From positions 124,001 through 188,000 of the forward strand of contig CAXKVF010000073.1 of NCBI GenBank assembly GCA_964057225.1: a stretch of DNA of 64,000 bases. The letters are read 5' to 3'. The notes below the pieces were generated by a model. It made no database searches, was not told where the DNA came from, and was given only the letters and a program-made list of their open reading frames with translations. Each line of letters starts with the position of its first letter. Position 1 is the first letter of the stretch. The DNA comes from Auanema rhodensis. Taxonomy: Eukaryota > Nematoda > Chromadorea > Rhabditida > Rhabditidae. The position numbers were made by a program, and so were the translations under genes. Positions 14,179-26,679 of the stretch are shown piece by piece.

Positions 14179-15234
14179 AGCATAAATTAAAGTTCACGTA
14201 AATTTCAAAGTCATGGTTACCATGAAGCAATATCAATAAAAATTTGTTTTTAGACTAATATGGACATGGGGAATCTAATTTTGAAAACCGCATCTCTTTA
14301 TCTTTCACGTGAAGCGAGTTACATACCAAGTGCACATCACGTGTACATTTAATTAGCATAAATTAAAGTTCACGTAAATTTCAAAGTCATGGTTACCATG
14401 AAGCAATATCAATAAAAATTTGTTTTTAGACTAATATGGACATGAGGAATCTAATTTTGAAAACCGCATCTCTTTATCTTTCACGTGAAGCGAGTTACAT
14501 ACCAAGTGCACATCACGTGTACATTTAATTAGCATAAATTAAAGTTCACGTAAATTTCAAAGTCATGGTTACCATGAAGCAATATCAATAAAAATTTGTT
14601 TTTAGACTAATATGGACATGGGGAATCTAATTTTGAAAACCGCATCTCTTTATCTTCCACGTGAAGCGAGTTACATACCAAGTGCACATCACGTGTACAT
14701 TTAATTAGCATAAATTAAAGTTCACGTAAATTTCAAAGTCATGGTTACCATGAACCAATATCAATAAAAATTTGTTTTTAGACTAATATGGACATGGGGA
14801 ATCTAATTTTGAAAACCGCATCTCTTTATCTTTCACGTGAAGCGAGTTACATACCAAGTGCACATCACGTGTACATTTAATTAGCATAAATTAAAGTTCA
14901 CGTAAATTTCAAAGTCATGGTTACCATGCACCAATATCAATAAAAATTTGTTTTTAGACTAATATGGACATGGGGAATCTAATTTTGAAAACCGCATCTC
15001 TTTATCTTCCACGTGAAGCGAGTTACATACCAAGTGCACATCACGTGTACATTTAATTAGCATAAATTAAAGTTCACGTAAATTTCAAAGTCATGGTTAC
15101 CATGCACCAATATCAATAAAAATTTGTTTTTAGACTAATATGGACATGGGGAATCTAATTTTGAAAACCGCATCTCTTTATCTTTCACGTGAAGCGAGTT
15201 ACATACCAAGTGCACATCACGTGTACATTTAATT

Positions 15235-15371
15235 AGCATAAATTAAAGTTCACGTAAATTTTGTTTTTAGACTAATATGGACATGGGGAATCTAATTTTG
15301 AAAACCGCATCTCTTTATCTTTCACGTGAAGCGAGTTACATACCAAGTGCACATCACGTGTACATTTAATT
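15235..15371. repeat. Short 137-bp monomer 3 (39-bp deletion, haplotype 2)
   Basis: The deletion junction (near 15260) is identical, but the flanks are consensus: ATTTAATTAGCATAAATT on the left and TCTTTCACGTG on the right. The next monomer but one starts after the rare TACAGTTAATT variant (G at 15541). Confidence 0.95.
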
Positions 15372-18300
15372 AGCATAAATTAAAGTTCACGTAAATTTCA
15401 AAGTCATGGTTACCATGCACCAATATCAATAAAAATTTGTTTTTAGACTAATATGGACATGGGGAATCTAATTTTGAAAACCGCATCTCTTTATCTTTCA
15501 CGTGAAGCGAGTTACATACCAAGTGCACATCACGTGTACAGTTAATTAGCATAAATTAAAGTTCACGTAAATTTCAAAGTCATGGTTACCATGAACCAAT
15601 ATCAATAAAAATTTGTTTTTAGACTAATATGGACATGGGGAATCTAATTTTGAAAACCGCATCTCTTTATCTTTCACGTGAAGCGAGTTACATACCAAGT
15701 GCACATCACGTGTACATTTAATTAGCATAAATTAAAGTTCACGTAAATTTCAAAGTCATGGTTACCATGAACCAATATCAATAAAAATTTGTTTTTAGAC
15801 TAATATGGACATGGGGAATCTAAATTTGAAAACCGCATCTCTTTATCTTTCACGTGAAGCGAGTTACATACCAAGTGCACATCACGTGTACATTTAATTA
15901 GCATAAATTAAAGTTCACGTAAATTTCAAAGTCATGGTTACCATGAACCAATATCAATAAAAATTTGTTTTTAGACTAATATGGACATGAAGAATCTAAT
16001 TTTGAAAACCGCATCTCTTTATCTTTCACGTGAAGCGAGTTACATACCAAGTGCACATCACGTGTACATTTAATTAGCATAAATTAAAGTTCACGTAAAT
16101 TTCAAAGTCATGGTTACCATGAACCAATATCAATAAAAATTTGTTTTTAGACTAATATGGAAATGGGGAATCTAAATTTGAAAACCGCATCTCTTTATCT
16201 TTCACGTGAAGCGAGTTACATACCAAGTGCACATCACGTGTACATTTAATTAGCATAAATTAAAGTTCACGTAAATTTCAAAGTCATGGTTACCATGAAG
16301 CAATATCAATAAAAATTTGTTTTTAGACTAATATGGACATGGAGAATCTAATTTTGAAAACCGCATCTCTTTATCTTTCACGTGAAGCGAGTTACATACC
16401 AAGTGCACATCACGTGTACATTTAATTAGCATAAATTAAAGTTCACGTAAATTTCAAAGTCATGGTTACCATGAAGCAATATCAATAAAAATTTGTTTTT
16501 AGACTAATATGGACATGAGGAATCTAATTTTGAAAACTGCATCTCTTTATCTTTCACGTGAAGCGAGTTACATACCAAGTGCACATCACGTGTACATTTA
16601 ATTAGCATAAATTAAAGTTCACGTAAATTTCAAAGTCATGGTTACCATGAAGCAATATCAATAAAAATTTGTTTTTAGACTAATATGGACATGGGGAATC
16701 TAATTTTGAAAACCGCATCTCTTTATCTTTCACGTGAAGCGAGTTACATACCAAGTGCACATCACGTGTACATTTAATTAGCATAAATTAAAGTTCACGT
16801 AAATTTCAAAGTCATGGTTACCATGAACCAATATCAATAAAAATTTGTTTTTAGACTAATATGGACATGGGGAATCTAATTTTGAAAACCGCATCTCTTT
16901 ATCTTTCACGTGAAGCGAGTTACATACCAAGTGCACATCACGTGTACATTTAATTAGCATAAATTAAAGTTCACGTAAAATTCAAAGTCATGGTTACCAT
17001 GAACCAATATCAATAAAAATTTGTTTTTAGACTAATATGGACATGGGGAATCTAATTTTGAAAACCGCATCTCTTTATCTTTCACGTGAAGCGAGTTACA
17101 TACCAAGTGCACATCACGTGTACATTTAATTAGCATAAATTAAAGTTCACGTAAAATTCAAAGTCATGGTTACCATGAACCAATATCAATAAAAATTTGT
17201 TTTTAGACTAATATGGACATGGGGAATCTAATTTTGAAAACCGCATCTCTTTATCTTTCACGTGAAGCGAGTTACATACCAAGTGCACATCACGTGTACA
17301 TTTAATTAGCATAAATTAAAGTTCACGTAAATTTCAAAGTTATGGTTACCATGAAGCAATATCAATAAAAATTTGTTTTTAGACTAATATGGACATGGGG
17401 AATCTAATTTTGAAAACCGCATCTCTTTATCTTTCACGTGAAGCGAGTTACATACCAAGTGCACATCACGTGTACATTTAATTAGCATAAATTAAAGTTC
17501 ACGTAAATTTCAAAGTCATGGTTACCATGAACCAATATCAATAAAAATTTGTTTTTAGACTAATATGGACATGGGGAATCTAATTTTGAAAACCGCATCT
17601 CTTTATCTTTCACGTGAAGCGAGTTACATACCAAGTGCACATCACGTGTACATTTAATTAGCATAAATTAAAGTTCACGTAAATTTCAAAGTTATGGTTA
17701 CCATGAAGCAATATCAATAAAAATTTGTTTTTAGACTAATATGGACATGGGGAATCTAATTTTGAAAACCGCATCTCTTTATCTTTCACGTGAAGCGAGT
17801 TACATACCAAGTGCACATCACGTGTACATTTAATTAGCATAAATTAAAGTTCACGTAAATTTCAAAGTCATGGTTACCATGAAGCAATATCAATAAAAAT
17901 TTGTTTTTAGACTAATATGGACATGGGGAATCTAATTTTGAAAACCGCATCTCTTTATCTTTCACGTGAAGCGAGTTACATACCAAGTGCACATCACGTG
18001 TACATTTAATTAGCATAAATTAAAGTTCACGTAAATTTCAAAGTCATGGTTACCATGAACCAATATCAATAAAAATTTGTTTTTAGACTAATATGGACAT
18101 GGGGAATCTAATTTTGAAAACCGCATCTCTTTATCTTTCACGTGAAGCGAGTTACATACCAAGTGCACATCACGTGTACATTTAATTAGCATAAATTAAA
18201 GTTCACGTAAATTTCAAAGTCATGGTTACCATGAAGCAATATCAATAAAAATTTGTTTTTAGACTAATATGGACATGGGGAATCTAATTTTGAAAACCGC

Positions 18301-19067
18301 ATCTCTTTATCTTTCACGTGAAGCGAGTTACATACCAAGTGCACATCACGTGTACATTTGATTAGCATAAATTAAAGTTCACGTAAATTTCAAAGTCATG
18401 GTTACCATGAACCAATATCAATAAAAATTTGTTTTTAGACTAATATGGACATGGGGAATCTAATTTTGAAAACCGCATCTCTTTATCTTTCACGTGAAGC
18501 GAGTTACATACCAAGTGCACATCACGTGTACATTTAATTAGCATAAATTAAAGTTCACGTAAATTTCAAAGTCATGGTTACCATGAACCAATATCAATAA
18601 AAATTTGTTTTTAGACTAATATGGACATGGGGAATCTAATTTTGAAAACCGCATCTCTTTATCTTTCACGTGAAGCGAGTTACATACCAAGTGCACATCA
18701 CGTGTACATTTAATTAGCATAAATTAAAGTTCACGTAAATTTCAAAGTCATGGTTACCATGAAGCAATATCAATAAAAATTTGTTTTTAGACTAATATGG
18801 ACATGGGGAATCTAATTTTGAAAACCACATCTCTTTATCTTTCACGTGAAGCGAGTTACATACCAAGTGCACATCACGTGTACATTTAATTAGCATAAAT
18901 TAAAGTTCACGTAAATTTCAAAGTCATGGTTACCATGCACCAATATCAATAAAAATTTGTTTTTAGACTAATATGGACATGGGGAATCTAATTTTGAAAA
19001 CCGCATCTCTTTATCTTTCACGTGAAGCGAGTTACATACCAAGTGCACATCACGTGTACATTAAATT

Positions 19068-19204
19068 AGCATGAATTAAAGTTCACGTAAATTTTGTTTT
19101 TAGACTAATATGGACATGGGGAATCTAATTTTGAAAACCGCATCTCTTTATCTTCCACGTGAAGCGAGTTACATACCAAGTGCACATCACGTGTACATTT
19201 AATT
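19068..19204. repeat. Short 137-bp monomer 4 (39-bp deletion, haplotype 1)
   Basis: Haplotype-1 short copy. Its partner lies 3579 bp downstream at 22647, in the 21-monomer block duplication. Confidence 0.95.
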
Positions 19205-19908
19205 AGCATAAATTAAAGTTCACGTAAATTTCAAAGTCATGGTTACCATGAAGCAATATCAATAAAAATTTGTTTTTAGACTAATATGGACATGGGGAAT
19301 CTAATTTTGAAAACCGCATCTCTTTATCTTTCACGTGAAGCGAGTTACATACCAAGTGCACATCACGTGTACATTTAATTAGCATAAATTAAAGTTCACG
19401 TAAATTTCAAAGTCATGGTTACCATGAAGCAATATCAATAAAAATTTGTTTTTAGACTAATATGGACATGAGGAATCTAATTTTGAAAACCGCATCTCTT
19501 TATCTTTCACGTGAAGCGAGTTACATACCAAGTGCACATCACGTGTACATTTAATTAGCATAAATTAAAGTTCACGTAAATTTCAAAGTCATGGTTACCA
19601 TGAAGCAATATCAATAAAAATTTGTTTTTAGACTAATATGGACATGGGGAATCTAATTGTGAAAACCGCATCTCTTTATCTTTCACGTGAAGCGAGTTAC
19701 ATACCAAGTGCACATCACGTGTACATTTAATTAGCATAAATTAAAGTTCACGTAAAATTCAAAGTCATGGTTACCATGAACCAATATCAATAAAAATTTG
19801 TTTTTAGACTAATATGGACATGGGGAATCTAATTTTGAAAACCGCATCTCTTTATCTTTCACGTGAAGCGAGTTACATACCAAGTGCACATCACGTGTAC
19901 ATTAAATT

Positions 19909-20045
19909 AGCATGAATTAAAGTTCACGTAAATTTTGTTTTTAGACTAATATGGACATGGGGAATCTAATTTTGAAAACCGCATCTCTTTATCTTCCACG
20001 TGAAGCGAGTTACATACCAAGTGCACATCACGTGTACATTTAATT
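19909..20045. repeat. Short 137-bp monomer 5 (39-bp deletion, haplotype 1)
   Basis: Haplotype-1 short copy preceded by a GTAAAATTC-tagged monomer. At the equivalent place 3579 bp downstream (23488) the left tags are present but the monomer is full length. Confidence 0.95.
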
Positions 20046-20573
20046 AGCATAAATTAAAGTTCACGTAAATTTCAAAGTCATGGTTACCATGAACCAATAT
20101 CAATAAAAATTTGTTTTTAGACTAATATGGACATGGGGAATCTAATTTTGAAAACCGCATCTCTTTATCTTTCACGTGAAGCGAGTTACATACCAAGTGC
20201 ACATCACGTGTACATTTAATTAGCATAAATTAAAGTTCACGTAAATTTCAAAGTCATGGTTACCATGCACCAATATCAATAAAAATTTGTTTTTAGACTA
20301 ATATGGACATGGGGAATCTAATTTTGAAAACCGCATCTCTTTATCTTCCACGTGAAGCGAGTTACATACCAAGTGCACATCACGTGTACATTTAATTAGC
20401 ATAAATTAAAGTTCACGTAAATTTCAAAGTCATGGTTACCATGCACCAATATCAATAAAAATTTGTTTTTAGACTAATATGGACATGGGGAATCTAATTT
20501 TGAAAACCGCATCTCTTTATCTTTCACGTGAAGCGAGTTACATACCAAGTGCACATCACGTGTACATTTAATT

Positions 20574-20710
20574 AGCATAAATTAAAGTTCACGTAAATTT
20601 TGTTTTTAGACTAATATGGACATGGGGAATCTAATTTTGAAAACCGCATCTCTTTATCTTTCACGTGAAGCGAGTTACATACCAAGTGCACATCACGTGT
20701 ACATTTAATT
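20574..20710. repeat. Short 137-bp monomer 6 (39-bp deletion, haplotype 2)
   Basis: Haplotype-2 short copy, the partner of the one at 15235 at an offset of 5339 bp. It is likewise followed by the TACAGTTAATT variant (G at 20880, partner 15541). Confidence 0.95.
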
Positions 20711-22646
20711 AGCATAAATTAAAGTTCACGTAAATTTCAAAGTCATGGTTACCATGCACCAATATCAATAAAAATTTGTTTTTAGACTAATATGGACATG
20801 GGGAATCTAATTTTGAAAACCGCATCTCTTTATCTTTCACGTGAAGCGAGTTACATACCAAGTGCACATCACGTGTACAGTTAATTAGCATAAATTAAAG
20901 TTCACGTAAATTTCAAAGTCATGGTTACCATGAACCAATATCAATAAAAATTTGTTTTTAGACTAATATGGACATGGGGAATCTAATTTTGAAAACCGCA
21001 TCTCTTTATCTTTCACGTGAAGCGAGTTACATACCAAGTGCACATCACGTGTACATTTAATTAGCATAAATTAAAGTTCACGTAAATTTCAAAGTCATGG
21101 TTACCATGAACCAATATCAATAAAAATTTGTTTTTAGACTAATATGGACATGAACAATCTAATTTTGAAAACCGCATCTCTTTATCTTTCACGTGAAGCG
21201 AGTTACATACCAAGTGCACATCACGTGTACATTTAATTAGCATAAATTAAAGTTCACGTAAATTTCAAAGTCATGGTTACCATGAACCAATATCAATAAA
21301 AATTTGTTTTTAGACTAATATGGAAATGGGGAATCTAAATTTGAAAACCGCATCTCTTTATCTTTCACGTGAAGCGAGTTACATACCAAGTGCACATCAC
21401 GTGTACATTTAATTAGCATAAATTAAAGTTCACGTAAATTTCAAAGTCATGGTTACCATGAACCAATATCAATAAAAATTTGTTTTTAGACTAATATGGA
21501 CATGGGGAATCTAATTTTGAAAACCGCATCTCTTTATCTTTCACGTGAAGCGAGTTACATACCAAGTGCACATCACGTGTACATTTAATTAGCATAAATT
21601 AAAGTTCACGTAAATTTCAAAGTCATGGTTACCATGAACCAATATCAATAAAAATTTGTTTTTAGACTAATATGGACATGGGGAATCTAATTTTGAAAAC
21701 CGCATCTCTTTATCTTTCACGTGAAGCGAGTTACATACCAAGTGCACATCACGTGTACATTTAATTAGCATAAATTAAAGTTCACGTAAATTTCAAAGTC
21801 ATGGTTACCATGAAGCAATATCAATAAAAATTTGTTTTTAGACTAATATGGACATGGGGAATCTAATTTTGAAAACCGCATCTCTTTATCTTTCACGTGA
21901 AGCGAGTTACATACCAAGTGCACATCACGTGTACATTTGATTAGCATAAATTAAAGTTCACGTAAATTTCAAAGTCATGGTTACCATGAACCAATATCAA
22001 TAAAAATTTGTTTTTAGACTAATATGGACATGGGGAATCTAATTTTGAAAACCGCATCTCTTTATCTTTCACGTGAAGCGAGTTACATACCAAGTGCACA
22101 TCACGTGTACATTTAATTAGCATAAATTAAAGTTCACGTAAATTTCAAAGTCATGGTTACCATGAACCAATATCAATAAAAATTTGTTTTTAGACTAATA
22201 TGGACATGGGGAATCTAATTTTGAAAACCGCATCTCTTTATCTTTCACGTGAAGCGAGTTACATACCAAGTGCACATCACGTGTACATTTAATTAGCATA
22301 AATTAAAGTTCACGTAAATTTCAAAGTCATGGTTACCATGAAGCAATATCAATAAAAATTTGTTTTTAGACTAATATGGACATGGGGAATCTAATTTTGA
22401 AAACCACATCTCTTTATCTTTCACGTGAAGCGAGTTACATACCAAGTGCACATCACGTGTACATTTAATTAGCATAAATTAAAGTTCACGTAAATTTCAA
22501 AGTCATGGTTACCATGCACCAATATCAATAAAAATTTGTTTTTAGACTAATATGGACATGGGGAATCTAATTTTGAAAACCGCATCTCTTTATCTTTCAC
22601 GTGAAGCGAGTTACATACCAAGTGCACATCACGTGTACATTAAATT

Positions 22647-22783
22647 AGCATGAATTAAAGTTCACGTAAATTTTGTTTTTAGACTAATATGGACATGGGG
22701 AATCTAATTTTGAAAACCGCATCTCTTTATCTTCCACGTGAAGCGAGTTACATACCAAGTGCACATCACGTGTACATTTAATT
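22647..22783. repeat. Short 137-bp monomer 7 (39-bp deletion, haplotype 1)
   Basis: Last short copy in the window and the partner of 19068. No further 39-bp deletion was seen from here to the array end. Confidence 0.95.
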
Positions 22784-23487
22784 AGCATAAATTAAAGTTC
22801 ACGTAAATTTCAAAGTCATGGTTACCATGAAGCAATATCAATAAAAATTTGTTTTTAGACTAATATGGACATGGGGAATCTAATTTTGAAAACCGCATCT
22901 CTTTATCTTTCACGTGAAGCGAGTTACATACCAAGTGCACATCACGTGTACATTTAATTAGCATAAATTAAAGTTCACGTAAATTTCAAAGTCATGGTTA
23001 CCATGAAGCAATATCAATAAAAATTTGTTTTTAGACTAATATGGACATGAGGAATCTAATTTTGAAAACCGCATCTCTTTATCTTTCACGTGAAGCGAGT
23101 TACATACCAAGTGCACATCACGTGTACATTTAATTAGCATAAATTAAAGTTCACGTAAATTTCAAAGTCATGGTTACCATGAAGCAATATCAATAAAAAT
23201 TTGTTTTTAGACTAATATGGACATGGGGAATCTAATTTTGAAAACCGCATCTCTTTATCTTTCACGTGAAGCGAGTTACATACCAAGTGCACATCACGTG
23301 TACATTTAATTAGCATAAATTAAAGTTCACGTAAAATTCAAAGTCATGGTTACCATGAACCAATATCAATAAAAATTTGTTTTTAGACTAATATGGACAT
23401 GGGGAATCTAATTTTGAAAACCGCATCTCTTTATCTTTCACGTGAAGCGAGTTACATACCAAGTGCACATCACGTGTACATTAAATT

Positions 23488-23663
23488 AGCATGAATTAAA
23501 GTTCACGTAAATTTCAAAGTCATGGTTACCATGAACCAATATCAATAAAAATTTGTTTTTAGACTAATATGGACATGGGGAATCTAATTTTGAAAACCGC
23601 ATCTCTTTATCTTTCACGTGAAGCGAGTTACATACCAAGTGCACATCACGTGTACATTTAATT
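23488..23663. repeat. Full-length monomer with short-monomer tags (possible recombinant or progenitor)
   Basis: It carries ATTAAATTAGCATGAATT, the left tag otherwise seen with haplotype-1 short monomers, but continues into normal AAATTTCAAAG, keeps the dyad and has consensus TCTTTCACGTG. It stands exactly where the 21-monomer duplication stops matching. It could be an exchange breakpoint inside the monomer, or a relic of the pre-deletion haplotype. Confidence 0.8.
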
Positions 23664-23950
23664 AGCATAAATTAAAGTTCACGTAAATTTCAAAGTCATG
23701 GTTACCATGAACCAATATCAATAAAAATTTGTTTTTAGACTAATATGGACATGGGGAATCTAATTTTGAAAACCGCATCTCTTTATCTTTCACGTGAAGC
23801 GAGTTACATACCAAGTGCACATCACGTGTACATTTAATTAGCATAAATTAAAGTTCACGTAAATTTCAAAGTCATGGTTACCATGAACCAATATCAATAA
23901 AAATTTGTTTTTAGACTAATATGGACATGGGGAATCTAATTTTGAAAACC

Positions 23951-26520
23951 GCATTTCTTTATCTTTCACGTGAAGCGAGTTACATACCAAGTGCACATCA
24001 CGTGTACATTCAATTAGCATAAATTAAAGTTCACGTAAATTTCAAAGTCATGGTTACCATGCACCAATATCAATAAAAATTTGTTTTTAGACTAATATGG
24101 ACATGGGGAATCTAATTTTGAAAACCGCATCTCTTTATCTTTCACGTGAAGCGAGTTACATACCAAGTGCACATCACGTGTACATTTAATTAGCATAAAT
24201 TAAAGTTCACGTAGATTTCAAAGTCATGGTTACCATGAACCAATATCAATAAAAATTTGTTTTTAGACTAATATGGACATGGGGAATCTAATTTTGAAAA
24301 CCGCATCTCTTTATCTTTCACGTGAAGCGAGTTACATACCAAGTGCACATCACGTGTACATTTAATTAGCATAAATTAAAGTTCACGTAAATTTCAAAGT
24401 CATGGTTACCATGAACCAATATCAATAAAAATTTGTTTTTAGACTAATATGGACATGGGGAATCTAATTTTGAAAACCGCATCTCTTTATCTTTCACGTG
24501 AAGCGAGTTACATACCAAGTGCACATCACGTGTACATTTAATTAGCATAAATTAAAGTTCACGTAAACTTCAAAGTCATGGTTACCATGAAGCAATATCA
24601 ATAAAAATTTGTTTTTAGACTAATATGGACATGGGGAATCTAATTTTGAAAACCGCATCTCTTTATCTTTCACGTGAAGCGAGTTACATACCAAGTGCAC
24701 ATCACGTGTACATTTAATTAGCATAAATTAAAGTTCACGTAAATTTCAAAGTCATGGTTACCATGAACCAATATCAATAAAAATTTGTTTTTAGACTAAT
24801 ATGGACATGGGGAATCTAATTTTGAAAACCGCATCTCTTTATCTTACACGTGAAGCGAGTTACATACCAAGTGCACATCACGTGTAAATTTAATTAGCAT
24901 AAATTAAAGTTCACGTAAATTTCAAAGTCATGGTTACCATGCACCAATATCAATAAAAATTTGTTTTTAGACTAATATGGACATGGGGAATCTAATTTTG
25001 AAAACCGCATCTCTTTATCTTTCACGTGAAGCGAATTACATACCAAGTGCACATCACGTGTACATTTAATTAGCATAAATTAAAGTTCACGTAAATTTCA
25101 AAGTCATGGTTACCATGAACCAATATCAATAAAAATTTGTTTTTAGACTAATATGGACATGGGGAATCTAATTTTGAAAACCGCATCTCTTTATCTTTCA
25201 CGTGAAGCGAGTTACATACCAAGTGCACATCACGTGTACATTTAATTAGCATAAATTAAAGTTCACGTAAATTTCAAAGTCATGGTTACCATGAAGCAAT
25301 ATCAATAAAAATTTGTTTTTAGACTAATATGGACATGGGGAATCTAATTTTGAAAACCGCATCTCTTTATCTTTCACGTGAAGCGAGTTACATACCAAGT
25401 GCACATCACGTGTACATTTAATTAGCATAAATTAAAGTTCACGTAAATTTCAAAGTCATGGTTACCATGAACCAATATCAATAAAAATTTGTTTTTAGAC
25501 TAATATGGACATGGGGAATCTAATTTTGAAAACCGCATCTCTTTATCTTTCACGTGAAGCGAGTTACATACCAAGTGCACATCACGTGTACATTTAATTA
25601 GCATAAATTAAAGTTCACGTAAATTTCAAAGTCATGGTTACCATGAAGCAATATCAATAAAAATTTGTTTTTAGACTAATATGGACATGGGGAATCTAAT
25701 TTTGAAAACCGCATCTCTTTATCTTTCACGTGAAGCGAGTTACATACCAAGTGCACATCACGTGTACATTTAATTAGCATAAATTAAAGTTCACGTAAAT
25801 TTCAAAGTCATGGTTACCATGAACCAATATCAATAAAAATTTGTTTTTAGACTAATATGGACATGGGGAATCTAATTTTGAAAACCGCATCTCTTTATCT
25901 TTCACGTGAAGCGAGTTACATACCAAGTGCACATCACGTGTACATTTAATTAGCATAAATTAAAGTTCACGTAAATTTCAAAGTCATGGTTACCATGAAC
26001 CAATATCAATAAAAATTTGTTTTTAGACTAATATGGACATGGGGAATCTAATTTTGAAAACCGCATCTCTTTATCTTTCACGTGAAGCGAGTTACATACC
26101 AAGTGCACATCACGTGTACATTTAATTAGCATAAATTAAAGTTCACGTAAATTTCAAAGTCATGGTTACCATGAACCAATATCAATAAAAATTTGTTTTT
26201 AGACTAATATGGACATGGGGAATCTAATTTTGAAAACCGCATTTCTTTATCTTTCACGTGAAGCGAGTTACATACCAAGTGCACATCACGTGTACATTTA
26301 ATTAGCATAAATTAAAGTTCACGTAAATTTCAAAGTCATGGTTACCATGCACCAATATCAATAAAAATTTGTTTTTAGACTAATATGGACATGGGGAATC
26401 TAATTTTGAAAACCGCATCTCTTTATCTTTCACGTGAAGCGAGTTACATACCAAGTGCACATCACGTGTACATTTAATTAGCATAAATTAAAGTTCACGT
26501 AGATTTCAAAGTCATGGTTA
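23951..26520. repeat. 13-monomer offset block (2288 bp)
   Basis: GCATTTCTTT (23951/26239) and ACGTAGATTTC (G at 24214/26502) each recur at 2288 bp, which is 13 x 176. ACGTAGATTT appears again at 28438, 11 monomers later, linking this block to the next one. GTAAACTTC (24568) recurs at 27032, at 14 monomers, so a monomer was gained or lost within one copy. Confidence 0.75.
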
Positions 26521-26679
26521 CCATGAACCAATATCAATAAAAATTTGTTTTTAGACTAATATGGACATGGGGAATCTAATTTTGAAAACCGCATCTCTTT
26601 ATCTTTCACGTGAAGCGAGTTACATACCAAGTGCACATCACGTGTACATTTAATTAGCATAAATTAAAGTTCACGTAAA

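Larger units (their letters stand above)
14998..21330. repeat. Duplicated segment at offset 5339 bp (about 15.0-16.2 kb and 20.3-21.35 kb)
   Basis: Markers shared in order: TCTTCC in a CACC-class monomer (15009 and 20348), the haplotype-2 short monomer (15235 and 20574, same junction) and TACAGTTAATT (15541 and 20880), all 5339 bp apart. That offset equals 31 x 176 minus three 39-bp deletions. Further right, CATGAAGAATC (15986) pairs with CATGAACAATC (21149) and GGAAATGGGGAATCTAAATTTG (16160) with 21323, now at 5163 bp, so the second copy lacks exactly one monomer. Confidence 0.8.
18360..23500. repeat. 21-monomer block duplication, offset 3579 bp
   Basis: Five marker pairs lie exactly 3579 bp apart: ACATTTGATTAG (18360/21939), AAACCACATC (18827/22406), the short monomer (19068/22647), CATGAGGAAT (19467/23046) and GTAAAATTC (19752/23331). 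The offset equals 21 x 176 minus three 39-bp deletions. Matching covers at least 18360-19930 and 21939-23500 and stops inside the monomer beginning at 23488. Confidence 0.88.

Noticed and set aside
12321-22783. Short monomers as insertion or excision sites of a mobile element
   Set aside because: They are deletions of satellite sequence between AAATTT microhomologies; nothing foreign is inserted and no target duplication is seen.
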